Source: Diadema setosum (lineage: Eukaryota; Echinodermata; Echinoidea; Diadematoida; Diadematidae). From it: a stretch of 64,000 bases of DNA. Location of the stretch: NCBI GenBank assembly GCA_033980235.1, contig CM067059.1:9431809-9495808 (forward strand). Direction: 5' to 3'. Position numbers and translations under genes: made by a program. Shown piece by piece: positions 10,774-25,100 of this stretch. The first letter of the stretch is position 1. Each line of letters opens with the position of its first letter. The notes below the pieces were generated by a model that saw only the letters and a program-made list of their open reading frames with translations, was not told the DNA's origin and ran no database searches.

Positions 10774-12926
10774 ATCAACATTCGCATCCTTCGCGATTCA
10801 CTCGCGTGCCCATAGCTTTGGCAGGTGCTAGGTGTGTTGCTATAAAACCTTAATGGTCTGATCTTGTTGGGTGGGAAAGGGGGGGGGGGAGGCACTGGTG
10901 TTTTACTGCTTCAGTGATTTTTTTTTTTCTGTGTCACCGAAAATTACAGCGTGATTATATTTCACTTCCTTCGTTTTTACGCGGGATATATACTTTGACA
11001 GGAGATTGTATGTGACTCTATAGATCGTATGATATACTGAAAGTTATAAATGGTCTTGTAACACAGATGGTCAAAGGTTACCAGGATTCGTATGCATTAT
11101 CATTTTGATAGCATCCGTTAGTGGGGGGGGGGGGGGGAGGGGTGTCAATATCTCCAAGAGAACGTCTGATGAGGTACACTTCTGTAGTGATGAATATGAT
11201 GAAACTTACTAACGAGAATTCACAGTCGTTCCCTCCCTATCCCCCACCCCCGATACAGAGAGCTGGTTCAATTCGTAGAAGAAGGTCCTGGTTCGAGCTC
11301 AGATGGGATCATACAGCCGAAACCCGTGACGGATTTAATGTAGCTGTGTCTGGCCAAAGATGTTACGTCGCGTGAGATACAACTGCCGGTTTGGATTTCC
11401 CTTCCATTGAAAACAAAAACAAAAACAGAAAGAACAACCGACAGAATGGAGATGAAACAAAAACGTTTTGACTGTCAAGGGCAAAAAAGACAATCTCGTG
11501 TGAGGTTAGCCATTGCATTGAGATACAAGCCACGGCCAGCTGTGATTGTGTTGTAAGTCCTTGTCCGTCTGAAACGTGGTCACTTTAGAGAATCAAAAAG
11601 AACTTAGAGAATCAAAAAGAACTTAGAGAATCAAAAAGTACTTCAGAGACACGTCTTACGACTGTTTGCAAAGGCTTGTGACTGTTTTGCAAGCACAACT
11701 GCTTGCAGAAAAATAAATTCACCAAAAAAAATTTGAACGGGCCTATAAACTTCTGTAGGACAAAAAAAAAAATGTATGTGAACTTATTTGCAACCGTTTA
11801 CGAACCCTGACGAAACCCCAAATTAACTTCGTTCGCAAGCTATCGTATCTCCTTGATGAGGAACCCCTTTAACACTTGTTTCTCTCTTTCTCATTCTTGT
11901 TAAAACTCAAATTTATCAATTCGTGTTACGCATCTTAAACATGTGAATCAAATCAGTCAGAAAACATAGAAAGTATTAAAGGTAAATTAACTATTCAAGC
12001 ATTATTTATGAAGAAAAATAGAAACCCCTGGAGTTGTTAGGGATACAGTCCCAGAGAGAACAACACCTTTATTGAAAATAGACAACTTACGGACAAAAAA
12101 TAATAAAAGGAGTGACTAACGCAAAATATAAGAGAGATTTTGACAAGAATTCTACTGTATGATTATTATGACTAGGAGACCCAATACTAAAGCAAGGGGG
12201 AAAGGAGGAATGGGGAAACAGGTGACCCAATAAGCTTCAGAAGAAGACATTTATAACTCCGCGGTTAGTCAAACTGGCACAACCAAGCTTGAGGATGTTG
12301 GTGTTGTGTAATGATGGTATCTCATTTAACCACGGTAATCAGGCATCTGGTGTGATAACACTGCTCTTCCAGAGGGAACCTGCCATAAAATGATACGGTC
12401 GCATAATCATGGATCATGTTTTCATACATCTGAGTCGACCGGGACATTGTGGGTAAAAACAATGTGTCCATAGGATGCAAGCACTCGGCCGGATTCAAAC
12501 TGTGAACCTCCCTTCGAACATGTCGAAAGTCAACATTCGAAGGTAAGCCTGGAACTGGCACAACGAGGCTTGAGGTGGCGGTGTTATGTAACAATGCTGT
12601 CTTATTTAACCAGGGCAATCAGGTATCTCTAGTATTAGCACAGTTCTCCCACAGGGAACCGGCCATTACCATTTATACCCTATCAAAACGAGTGATCATT
12701 TCATACACCTGGGTCGAGCGGGGACATCGTGGGTAAAAAACACTGTGTCCGTACAGGGAGGCCTGGTCCATTCGATGTAAGCACTCATTTCTAAACGGTA
12801 GGCTCGAGTTCGCTAATCGTCAAGAGTGTATTATGCGGTACCACATACAGTTTGGCAGTTACGAATTCGAGTGATTAGCTGCTTCTTCTACACGTTTTGA
12901 GATAGACACATTAGTGAAATAACATC
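10774..12926. other. intergenic upstream of GCPII-like gene
   Basis: No gene seen. Contains a G tract at 11122-11138, a 20-bp tandem repeat (three units of TTAGAGAATCAAAAAGAAC, about 11585-11640), and a duplicated SINE-containing unit at 12274-12785. No convincing TATA box lies directly before the ATG at 12927, so the promoter and any 5' non-coding exon are not located. Confidence 0.5.
12274..12785 (-). repeat. tandem 281-bp duplication containing SINE family A
   Basis: Unit one starts at 12274 (CTGGCACAACCAAGCTTGAG) and unit two at 12555 (CTGGCACAACGAGGCTTGAG). Both contain, on the minus strand, a tRNA-like B-box or its remnant (GTTTGAATCCGG near 12490) followed by the SINE A body (ACCCACAATGTCCC, then a GTATGA motif). 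Confidence 0.7.
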
Positions 12927-13162
12927 ATGTATGACAGCAGGAGCAGTTTAAGCGATACCAAGATTATCCAAGGCAACAATATTATCTTCGTTCACATAAT
13001 CTGGATTGTCGTTACCTCGATCCTCTTCGCAATCGGAATTGTGATCGGTCACTTCGGGATCACAGACGATGCTTGCCCCTCCCTCTCCGTCGTCGAAAAT
13101 GTGGACATCGGACAGCTGATGATCGAGGAATGCAATGCGGAAAACATAGAAAATAACTTGAG
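12927..13162 (+). CDS. GCPII-like exon 1: anchor
   Basis: Residues 1-78. Cytosolic tail with Ser-rich start, hydrophobic segment [20 protein letters not shown], then the acidic juxtamembrane stalk. Donor AG|GTTGGT, phase 2. Start is the first Met in frame and aligns with the paralogue at 5031. Confidence 0.88.
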
Positions 13163-16100
13163 GTTGGTCCGTGCGGTAGTGTGCCGTCCGAAGAAGTTTG
13201 CTCTTGAATAGCCCCAGTGGTAAACTGTAATTTTTATTCTGTTGAATCAAGTCCCTTTGAACATTCATACTCTAGCTAGCTGCTAGTTCCCTGAAACGAG
13301 CTATATGAAGTAGTCCTGATAATGCATTAGAATATGTTGATTATACTTATTATCATCACTGTCATGACCTATATCATTGTGAGTGGTAGAGTTCTTTAAA
13401 ATGATGTCATTCATTTCTTTAGGTGTTCTCCATATGAACTATTATCATGATTTGAATCTCACAAAGGAATCTGCAAAGATAGGAAGTGTCGATTCGTGCT
13501 GCCAAGGTACAGACTAAATTAATTAACCAAGTATACAATCGGCGAAGTGAGAAGTCAACCATGATTACTGACGGAAATGATATTAAATGAAACCAAGAAA
13601 TTGTAAAGTAGGGGGATGAAGATATGAGGTATGAGTTTTTCTTCAATTTTCTCTGCCCTCTGTACAATTGATATTTGTAAGATCGCAATTGCTGCTCTAT
13701 ATTCTTAACAAACATGTCGGGAAATAAAGGAACCAGCGGGAATCGAATCTGTTATCTACTGCTTTCCGGGCAGCAACACTACCACCAGGCTATCCCTGGA
13801 TGCCGGCAGTGACACGTACGATGAACTTGGAACAATACCAAGTTCTGAAATTCCGACATTGTTATTTTATTAAAGTAGTCCAAGGCGGGCAAGGCGGACA
13901 ACGGTATTTGTGTCATCAACCAAATTATGTAGCTCTCGGTGATAGAAGAATAACATTCAAGAGGGACCAGGTGCTGTTGACATGATTGACAATTACGCAT
14001 ATTGTTTGTTTGTTTGTTTGCTTTTATTCCCTGCTTACCCCCAAGATAGTGTTCCAAACAAAAGCTTACTAGTATGGCTACCCAGGCCTACATATCCTTA
14101 CCTGTGTGCAAATGTAAGTATTATCTTATGTTCCCGACTTTGTTTCCCTTGTCACACAAGAAAACGGCAGCAGTTGTGGTCTAATAAGCATTCCAGCTCT
14201 CCTTGAATCTGGACATAAACCTTTTCCTTATCCTCCATTAAAAACAAGTATTTGGGTATATTCCGCTAGTATAAATATAATACCCCATGATTCACAGCAA
14301 GGATGTTCTCCTCTTTTCAAACATACTGGAACAGGAGACAATTCACAATTCATTTTGTACATTATTAAATGACAACGCCACCAATCGCCCATGTTATGAT
14401 CACGGCATGACACAAATTTTACTCTAGTTATATAACACATACAACATTTCTCAAAATATCTGAACCAAGAAGTGTTAATAGACCCCGAAAATCCCCCCCC
14501 CCCAAAAAAAAAGGTATCATGTACATCGTGACAGAAATGAAATACCACTTGCGAGAAACGTTGTCAATATCATTCAAGAAATAATGTATCGTTTCTTGAC
14601 ATGCGAAGAACTTCTCATCAGCCAAACTGACATTTACTTTCTTGGCCCTCTGCGGTTCCTGCTTGACGGGATGTAACATAGATTTGAGTGTAACTGGAAC
14701 GTGCTTTCAAACTAAGACAGCACAGAGCAGCTATCTGCATTCTGCGGTGTTTTGCAGAGACCTAACCAGCCGTCCTCACATGGCGGGAACTGCAGCGGAA
14801 AAGGAGAATGCTGAGATGCTGGTAGAGCAATGGACAAGTTACGGATTCGATTCGGTTCGGTTACTCGACTACAAGGTTCTTCTAGCCTACCCGGATAAGG
14901 ATAATCCGAACAAAGTAAGACACTCTAAAATCTGTCTGCAACCATTCTCTTTGCTGTTGTTGTTTACTTTATATATATTTTATAAACACACATGCGAGTT
15001 TACCTACGGAGAGTAACAGAAAAAAAAAGACAAAGAAAAAACACATAATAACTCTACACTCAACGAGGATGATGACGTTTGTTGTCGGGATGTGAAACGC
15101 GGGAAAGTATATAAGAAGCTAATCGACATCATTGTGGCAATTATTCTCGGAATAAAACAGTACGCGAGTAATCAGGAGATTTTTGCTTTTAGTCCGACCA
15201 AAGCATGTATATGCCCATTATATTCATTTATCATAGCTACTATATTAAAAACATCGAATAATCTGTGATTATTTGCCTCGATGTGGGGTAATTTATCAAT
15301 CAAATGTCATTTGTCAATAAATCTCATTTGACTTTGACTTTGAATTTGAATCAGTTGCAGTGGGCATACGCGAGCAAACGGGTACTCATGATTGTGTGAT
15401 AGCGGACCATTTGCGATTTTTTTTTTCTTCCAAGAGAAGAAGATCGTTCTCACTTGGGAAAAAAAAAATCTTCCTGAAAGATGAAATGACAACCATTTCA
15501 AGATGGAGATATAGAGTTTGACTAACACTCAATATAAAGATCAATACCTCCGTTACTGGGAATTTATAAAATACTATTTAGCGGAGGTTACAGGTCCGAC
15601 AGAGGTCCCGGTGGGATGGAACATTCAATATGCTCCCTTCCATGTCTGTCCTTATCTTTATCATTTGGGAGCTTTAGATTTGTGACGTTGAGGCGACAAG
15701 TGCGTTCACCGTTCTCCACTTTCCCTGCATCGTAGCTGTATTGCATTGTATTGTCGTGCCTTGTATTTATTTTCCGTCATAAAAAGATATAAAAGCAAAG
15801 ATATATTTCACAAAAATAGACCTTCAACAAAGGGATGACCCCACTCAGTGCTGCTATCATAACAGCGCTGTTTTACAGAGAGGTTCCTTACATGAGAAAT
15901 ATAGACAAACAGTATACAGTTACATAAGAAGGAAATACAATCATTCAGAGTAATATTTCAGTTGCAAAGTAGCTTTAGATTTCGCGAATATACGCAGCCT
16001 ATACAAAGTAAAATGGCGCCTCCACATGTCGTTCGTCATCATCGCATCAAGTATCTCTATGCGTCGTGAATTTGAGCGGACGCTAAAATGACCCACAACG

Positions 16101-19100
16101 CTTCGCGAAAAACGACGCTATCGATTTTTATAAGCGGTCATGTGTATGAGCAGAACTGGTTGTTTGTTTGTTTGTTTTCTTTCTTTCTAAAGCTCCCTAT
16201 TGTCCGTACAAGTTTGTATGTGCTCTAGGCCTTATCTAACTCTGTCTGTAATATGATGCCTCATTGCCAGGTGATGATAACGGAGAATGGAGATGTTAAT
16301 TTCACTACGGCTCTGCAAGAGGAGGTCCTCCGACCCGAGGATGATCACCCGGATGTCGTTCCGCCTTTCAACGCCTACTCAGCAAAAGGGGAGCCAGAGG
16401 TATATAAGGCTTTATTTTATTTTATCAGCAGACCTTTCGCCATTTTTTTCAAGAAGTTAAAAAAAAAATAATTTGCTGTGAGCTTACATGTTTTGCTATA
16501 GGAATCATTTTACGTCAATCTTAATTATTTTGCAATCATTGAAATGGCTGCATAATGTACCATCTAAATAATCACTGTGTTTATAGGGGTCATACCAAAA
16601 TACTTTTCATATAGCCTACTTGTATTTTCATAATGCACATTATTCAATGAGTTAGAGGTCCTTTGAAGCGAGAAGCAACTTCACACTTAAACTTTAATAA
16701 GATGGGAACAAAGAATCACAGCGATGACTCCAATAACACCGTGCTATGTCTGAATGTAAAAAAAAAAAAAAAAAAAATGTTTGATAGGGTTTTTTGTTTG
16801 TTTGTTTGTTTGTTTTATTTTTCGATGAGAGAAAGCTTTAATAGTACTCTGATCAACAATCGTTTGGTGATCGAGGTTCTCTCTGCGAAGTTATACACTG
16901 ATCTTGCTCAAAATGTGACTGATTACAGTCTCCTTTCGATGATTCATGCAATGTGCAGGGTCCCCTTGTATACGTAAACTACGCACGGTCAGAAGACTTC
17001 GACTGGCTGGCTGAGAACCGGCCTGATATCAACATCACAGGCTGCATCGCCATCGCTCGGTACGGAAAAGTTTTCCGCGGGAATAAGGTATAAGAGAAAG
17101 ACTCAACTGTGTTTCCGCCACTATTCCTGTGTTTTTTCTTTTCAAACTCTTATTTAGTTTGACTCCGTTGTGATTAGGGTTCTGCCCATCGGAAGAAAAA
17201 TTATTTATTGTTGATACGGAAATTGTTGAAAGTCACATATAAACCGCGGTCACCTGTCTGAGATGAGTGTTATGTTCACATTATTTTGTTTTCACGCCTT
17301 ATCTGATGGTTTAGTTATTCAAAAGGTCATAATTTCTTTGTAATTTATCTGGTTTCGATTATGTTCTTATTAACCAGTTGTTGTTTTTTCAATATGATAT
17401 GTCATTCATTTTGGCTGCATGTGTCTGTAATGTATTTCTATGGTTCATGTAAGTCACCTTTTAATCTAACCAACGTCAAGCTGGTTAGACCATTACCATG
17501 TACGCTCCTCTGTAGGTGCTAAACGCACAGACAGCAGGAGCCATTGGTATCATCCTGTATTCCGATCCCGCCGATTACGCGATCGATGGAGACATATCGG
17601 TCTATCCGGATAATTGGTGGCTGCCGGATACCGGAGCACAGCGTGGAAACGTTCACGTCAGTGACGCTAAGGGTGATCCGGTTACACCCGGGTATCCGGC
17701 GAAACGTACGTATATTTACATATCTGCGCTTTTGATATAGGGCACACGAACCTAACAATGATAACTGTTGATGTAATGAATCGCGTGGAGAGTGGTTCAT
17801 AATTATCTGCATCTGAATGGAAAAAAAAAAACCATTACACACAACAAAATGGGTAAGGGAAATTTTGCAATCTGAATGGTCAGTTGCCATGTGATAATTT
17901 TTCACTGACTGCATGGATAATTTCCTTTCAGTTATGCCCTTTTCCATATTCATGTATCCGGTAAACTAGGCAGCGCACAGTTTAGCTGTATATATTTCAA
18001 GGAATTTTCGGCCAATTTTATAAAACAGATGACCTCCAGGTTCATTCGTTTGTTTGTTGTTGTTTTTTAGGGTTGGTGTATCCGCAGTAATTATCTGAAC
18101 ACGGTATTCTTCCTCGTATGGGTTCAAACAATTCAGAGATACTTTGTGTATACCATTCATGCACAAATCATTGAAAAGTGACAATTGATCATCTATGAAA
18201 TAATCGCATCTGCAACCCCAATACCACTTACTGTTTAGCGCGACAAATTCACATCTGATTGATATAGCATGTTCACCCACAATGGCTAATATCAAGATAT
18301 TTATCGGGTTCGAGGCAGATCAGTGAAGTTTCGTTTGGAAAACACAGAGTCAATGTCGATGAATTCTTAAACTTGAACAAAACATATATGTATGGAATGG
18401 AATGGAATGAATGTCCTCCCAACAAAAAATAAATAACAACAAAAAATAAATAAACAAACAAACAAGCAAGCAAACCACTGAACTCCACAAAAATGAAACA
18501 AATAAAGAAAAGATAGCTGGGTGCATTTCATGAATCGTGCTTTCAGATATTTTTTTTTCTGACAAACTGTTAAAAGCTACTGGAATCCTTGCATCTGTTT
18601 GGCTGAGAGCAAATTTGTCCGACAAGTTTGTCGACCAAAACGCTTCATGAAATGACCCTCTGAATGGTGCATTAGACAGGTTGACATCAGACTTCTGGAC
18701 ATTGAGAGACTTAATAACCCGTCTTCTATTATCATCTTACAATATTGTATTATATATCAAAATCGACTACACTTATCGTGTATCACCTGCACTTCTCAAT
18801 CCCGCAGCCTACATGTTCCGCATCGGTGATGAGGAGACGGCCCTTCCAAAGATTCCAGCGCATCCCATCGGCTACGGAGACGCACTGCGTCTGCTGAGGT
18901 AGCACCTGCTTGATCATGAATCTGTGAAGCAGAGCTGACACTGCTGCCCGTAGCTGACACTGTTGCTTATATCGTTCCCACCCTTGTCGTGGATGATAAA
19001 CATTGTCATGACTGATAAATGTTGTCATGATTCCTTTTACGAGTGATGAACATCAAGTAGAGTATCTTATTTGATTCTTTACCCCCCCCCCCCTCCCCTT

Positions 19101-22100
19101 CTGTTAGAGGATGATTCGGTTCGTCTTGGAGACATTAGCCTATGATTTCCTCCCAAACCTACTTTAACCCTTTGCTGTGACATGACTTTGGACGGTGTAT
19201 ACAACGCTATGGGGGTTTCCTTGAAAATCAACACTCGGAACACATAAAGGGTTATTAAATTTCCTGCAAGATTTTAAAATTATCCTAGACTCTACACTTG
19301 ACCCGTGGAGTTCTCACAGGCAGTTACTTAAACTAGCCTATACCAGGTGTCCAGACAGAAAATTCTGGGATCTTCGTGATGCAAAACTGACAGTACTGTA
19401 TTTTTCTTTTACCCTAAAATGTGAAGGTTTGAGTAAATTACTTGTCTTGTGGAATACGGAAAGCACCTAAGTCCTATCACTTGAGTGCATTCGTGTTTAC
19501 ATTTTCTATACTCCTCTTACGTCCACGATTTTCCAGATTTGATGAGAAAACTTCAGTCCGAACACTGACCATTCCTTACTCGTTTGACTAATTAGGAAAT
19601 AAAAACAAACAAACTACGGTTGGGATAGATGAACGGCTTCACTCCATTTGATGGTGCTATGATTTCGCATGTAATGACTAGTCTTTGTCGGGTCGGTGTT
19701 CAGCCTTCTTTTGTCCTTTCCCGCCTCCGTCCTTCTCTTGTACAGCGAGATGGCTGGGGACGAAGTGCCGAGAGACTGGCGAGGAAGCCTAGACGTCACC
19801 TACCGATTCGGGCCCGGGTTTGCCAACCCAGATAGGTGAGTGTCCATCAGGGTGTGCTATTGAAGCGTACGCTACTAAAGACAATAGCGAGATTTAGACC
19901 TGCGACGCGAACACTTAGACGACGCAGTATCTATAGGGTTGAACAATGGAAACACCTGCTTCGCGCATGTGCAGAACAGCATTTTATAGCCTTTTAGCGT
20001 TGTCTCTAGCGCTCGCGTCGCAGATCTAAAGCTCGCTAATGGTAAAAGGAGACCGGATGGGTCATCTAACTGTCTTGGAGGAGTCTGCGCCTTTGAATGT
20101 TTCTATAACAGATAATGGCGCCATATTAATGCTGTAGATCATCATCATCATCACCACTACTTAAAGGCTGCCCCTCTCCTTCGGACTGTGATCGTGTTGG
20201 ATGGTGAAATGAATCCCAAACATCGGTTGTCGTGTATGAAAAAAAAAATCACACTGAAGGATGAAACGACATTCAGTCTAAAGCTCAACTCAACATAGCA
20301 AAAGATGTAATCATCATATCATTATGGTGTATGAGATTAATTTCTTCAACTCAATCAAATTCTTGCGTTGAGTTGTGTTTATTGCAACTGATTGACAACT
20401 TCCCCTATATCAACGTAAATATGTAGTATTCAAGTGGTAGCCGAGAAGAAGAAGAAGAAGAAGAAGAAAAGAAAAGAAAACTTACCCTGTCCGTTGATCA
20501 GGAGGTCATAGGTTCGAATACACCCCGAGTATGTATGCCAATGATTGTTTTAGTCATGGTTTGCCTGTACTGCGTGTACTAAAACACTGATTAATATAGT
20601 GCTTGTTTACGTCGATGTAAGGCAATTTATCAATCAATGATTAATTCGTTGTTTACTAACTTAAATGCTTGATTTGTCTAACAGGAAGGTACAGATGAGT
20701 ATTCACACCTCAAGGGAGATTCGAACCACCTATGACGTCATTGGCATCATCAGGGGAGCAGTCGAACCAGGTGAGTGGGGTTCAGACTCTACCTTGCCAT
20801 GAAATCACTTCGTCATAAACACTCGGCACTAACCGTTCGATCGCCACTACAACAAAAACGCATAATATTCCGAAAACGGGTGAAATCAATTCCACCGTCT
20901 CAAGAAGAGCTTAACAACAGATGTGGAAATAAATAAATCATAATTTGACCAACCGTCTAGGCTACTGATTTGCTGATCAAAAGTAATGGAGCAGAGCAGA
21001 AGTGAGGCGAAGTAAAGCAAAATGATGACGTTCCCAGATAAATCGCTCATTTTACAAGTCCCCATCGTATACATGTAGTTGTTCTTACTTGCAAATGGTA
21101 TCGTTTGTGGTAAGAGCCCTCCATTTATATGAAACATTCAACTTCAGACTTTTGTCGTTTGTCATGAGGTATAGTCTATATTTGATTTCAAGATTATATA
21201 ACATTCACTTGAGGTATTTGACCATGTTTTCTGTGCCAGGGAATTTCGACAGTATGTACAATGCTCAATTGGGTTTTCCAAGAGTGAGCCAATTGGCACT
21301 CAAAACGATTAGTGATTTAAACCCTGCCTTCGGGGATTCCGTATCAGCCCTTTATGACAAGAAGAGAGCCTTCTCGACTTCTGTTCATACATTGAGGTCT
21401 TTGTCGTCTCTGACCGATGTTAATCAACCACTTGCGTGCTTACCACAACGTTCAGTGTGAATGATTTACGCATTAAGCAACTGAAGAAATCCTCAGCAAG
21501 ACAATTTCTAATTGCCTGCATATACTCAGTACTATAATTATACTAGTAGGCCTAATAGTACCTCATTTTCCACCTAGATCGGTACGTGCTACTAGGCAAC
21601 CACAGAGACGCTTGGGTGTACGGGGCCGTGGACCCGTCGAGTGGCACAGCGGTCCTCATGGAGAGCGCTCGTGTCTACGGCGAGATGCTGAAGAAAGGTA
21701 GGTTCTATTGTTCTCCTTCATGTTTTCCGTACTTTCAAAGGTCAATATAAAACTTTTAGTCAACTTTTTATAGCAATATCAATAATTTATGTAAACATTG
21801 TCACTTGCACTGAAAACAATTAACTCAACTCGATCTTCGAAATCAGGTAAAATGCCTACATATGAAAATATGTATCACGACACTTTGCAGCTTACAAGGT
21901 GTTGTTACACTCAGAAATTAAAGTGAATGTAATTGCTTCTTCCACAGAAACTTCGCAGATTATCCATCTTTTTTTTTTCAGTCAATGACATCAAATTAGC
22001 ATAGTACACTGAAATGCAACCGGTCATTTGAAACAGCTGTTAAGAAGTTTGACGTTGGCTCTCGACGCACGTTAAGTCAGCGAATGATCATTTATTGAAT

Positions 22101-25100
22101 GATCTATCTTTATTTTTATCTTCCTACTAATCATTTTCAAGACTGGCGCCCTCGGCGAACCGTGATGTTCTGCAGCTGGGGCGCTGAAGAGTACGGCCTC
22201 ATCGGATCCACTGAGTTCGTAGAGGTTAGAATGGCTAAAAGTTACCGGTGAAACACGCATGCATTCTACGAACACGTTTGTTTGACGGAAAAGAGCAAAA
22301 CTGAAACATTAGTGTCAAACTTATGCTTCACAAAATAGTCTTCATTCGATGACATCTATGGACTCACTATCAGATAGTACAAAGTATTTGAATACGTCCT
22401 ATTCTAAGGGTGATTCAAAATAGCTTGACCGTTAATTAAGCTTTGTCTAATAACCATGTAGAGGGGGTTAGTAATCATGGATATCAGAAAGTGATTAAAC
22501 TTGTCCTGCGAGTATAAAATCAATCAAAATAATTGTCGCGTGTCTAAGGATTAATGTCACACAACTTTACCCCTCATTCATTTTCATAAATCTTTCTGCT
22601 TTTTTTCTGCTATTTTCTGCTTATCTATTCAAGTATTCAAATTATTTGTTACGCTTCCCCTTGCATACCTTTATAACAAGGAATGCTCTGACAGCCAGAT
22701 GGCTTGCCAGAGGTTCGCTTTATGTAATAACAAGTAGTTCACGCAAGTTCGATTTCTAGTATTGAATCTACCTTATTGGTACAAGTTACTTTATAACCCT
22801 GAAGCATCAATCAATTTGAATATTATAGTGACAGCCTATCATATCGCATCATACGACACGGCTGTAACAGTTCAAAACGTCAACTTCTGATATTCCCCGA
22901 CACAGGAATACCAGAAGGTGCTCGGTGAGCGTGCTGTGGCCTACATCAACACGGACAGCGCTGTGAGAGGAAATTACACCTTCTTTGCCAAGACCACACC
23001 CCTCCTACAGAGGGCGCTCTTCGAGGCCACTAAAAAGGTCTGGCCCACATCAACGAATAACCCATGTCATCAGTATACTGTTTGCAACAAAACCTTTAAC
23101 ACCTCAAGCTGTAGGTCGACTTGACCTTTAGGTTCTCACCTTCAAAGGTCTTTCTAGGGTAGACGCAAACAAACATTACGAATATTACATTCGAGTAAGA
23201 TGTTAAAAAAAAAAACCTGAACATGAATTTTGATAGAAAAATAATATTAACAAGATCTCTAAAATATTCACAGGATGCTGTATATAAACAGATATGTAAA
23301 CAGATATTAAATGAATGAATGCAGCAATATCAGTAGAACAAATCAAGGAAAATCAGACTATCTGTTCAAAATATATAACTCGTTGAAGCTTTAGTGCAGG
23401 ATAAAGAACACTGCAACAGTTTATGTCACATGCATGGAACGATAAAAAAAAAATGTAAAGAAAATTCAACATTGTTCACTTTTCTCGCATAATAAAATGG
23501 TACTTGACTCGACTCTTTTAGAAGGCAAGGGGAATGATATCACCCTTCATTAACGTGAGTAACAAGTTAAGAGAATTTCTTTTAAAAAATGAAAATTTGT
23601 GGAATTCTCTTTACATTTTCTTATCATTGTTCTAGCCATGGGACATCACAAACATTGGTAGTCATCTCATCCAGCAGAATTTCAACAGTCCAGTGGTCAC
23701 TGATAGTGATACTTTATGTTCTACTGATGTTGCTGTATTCACTTAGTCCCCATGTATGTATATTAACGTGAATTTGTCCTTAACAGCGACAGTTCCAACT
23801 TGCAAAGTAGATGATGTTTATTAGTAGCTTCAAAAGTTACCACTTTGACTTGAACACAAATCTTCACGAAATTTTTAGAGGACCAAATGAAATGCATCCT
23901 GTGCATTAGACTGTTCCAGAGTTGCAACGACTTGATTTGGTTAATTTGCTTGTTTTGTGTACATAAATGAGATTTATGATGTAGTATATCCACCATACAG
24001 GACTCAACACTAACTTTTTCTCTGATGGCACAGTCGGACCATTAAAATCTTGAAATCTTAATTTTGGTGGCTCTGAAAAATAAAAACAGAAAAATGCACA
24101 GAAACGTAATAATCCAACTGGTGTTTGAACTGCCCGATCGGGCCACCTAAAGATAACCTTTTTGGAAATCTGGTAGCCCGACATAAATCTTATGTGGCCC
24201 AGGGCCGCCGGAACGTTCCCATGTCGAACCCTGCATGATATCACAACAATAATTGTTGGTGCTTCTATTCCAGGTTCCTGACGGAGAGACAGGAGAGCAG
24301 ACAGTTTATGATCTTTGGCGTAGGCGCTTGCCTGGGGGCAACGATCAACCCTAGTGAGAAATCATTTGCCGCAGCTTAGGGCTTTTCCTCATAATTACTG
24401 GGACGAAAACTGTACTAGGGCTTTTTTTTAGCTCAGCCAGTAGAGCACAGGGCTAGCATGCGGAGGCCTCGGTTTCGAATCCCCACGGAGTCCCATTTTC
24501 TTTGCATATTTTTCCACCAATAAATTGCACATTCTGACATATCAATTTGGGTCTGTAGATGACCATGTGTATTTTGAATATCGTTACGTAACTATGAATC
24601 TTGGGTGACAACGAAAATTTTTACGGGTATTACAGGTAGCTATCTCGGTATGATGGTGTTTATTCTTTGATTAATCTTATTGCTCTCTTTTCCTCTATGT
24701 CCCGCTTCAAAGTACCTGGAATATGTTGTTCGTTTGATAAGACTTAAATCCAGAGACTCATACAATACAAACTTTGCTCTTCAGTAAGTTCCTCACATAG
24801 CAGAATGTAAAATTGTCGTTTTTACGACATTATTTTTGTCTTATACTCTGTCGATAGTATCATTTTATTCATTTTTTAGATGTGGAACAACAAAAAATTG
24901 TCTAAAAACATTAAATAATATTGTAAATGTAAAAACGATTAAAAATATAATGTCCACATGGTAAAATGTTGTTGAACTCGCAATGGTAGAAATTGCTCAT
25001 AAGAGCAACTAGGATTAACATGTGGTTATTCTGATTGTGTGTATATATTAACAATTACAGTAATTCTGTTCCAAGTTCAAAGTTACATTTTTTTTTCTTT

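Noticed and set aside
11585..11640. CRISPR-like short repeats
   Set aside because: Three adjoining copies without spacers in an animal genome; a simple tandem repeat.
14642..14757. Extending GCPII-like exon 2 upstream to the Met at 14642
   Set aside because: A good acceptor (TTTGCAG) at 14757 gives the correct phase with exon 1; upstream residues are not family-like.
23038..23124. Alternative end of GCPII-like exon 11 by reading through to TGA
   Set aside because: The read-through residues do not match the family, while exons 12-17 follow in frame from the donor at 23038.
24427..24497. Functional tRNA gene
   Set aside because: A- and B-box-like blocks are good, but I could not form an acceptor stem or a clean anticodon arm; treated as SINE head or pseudogene.
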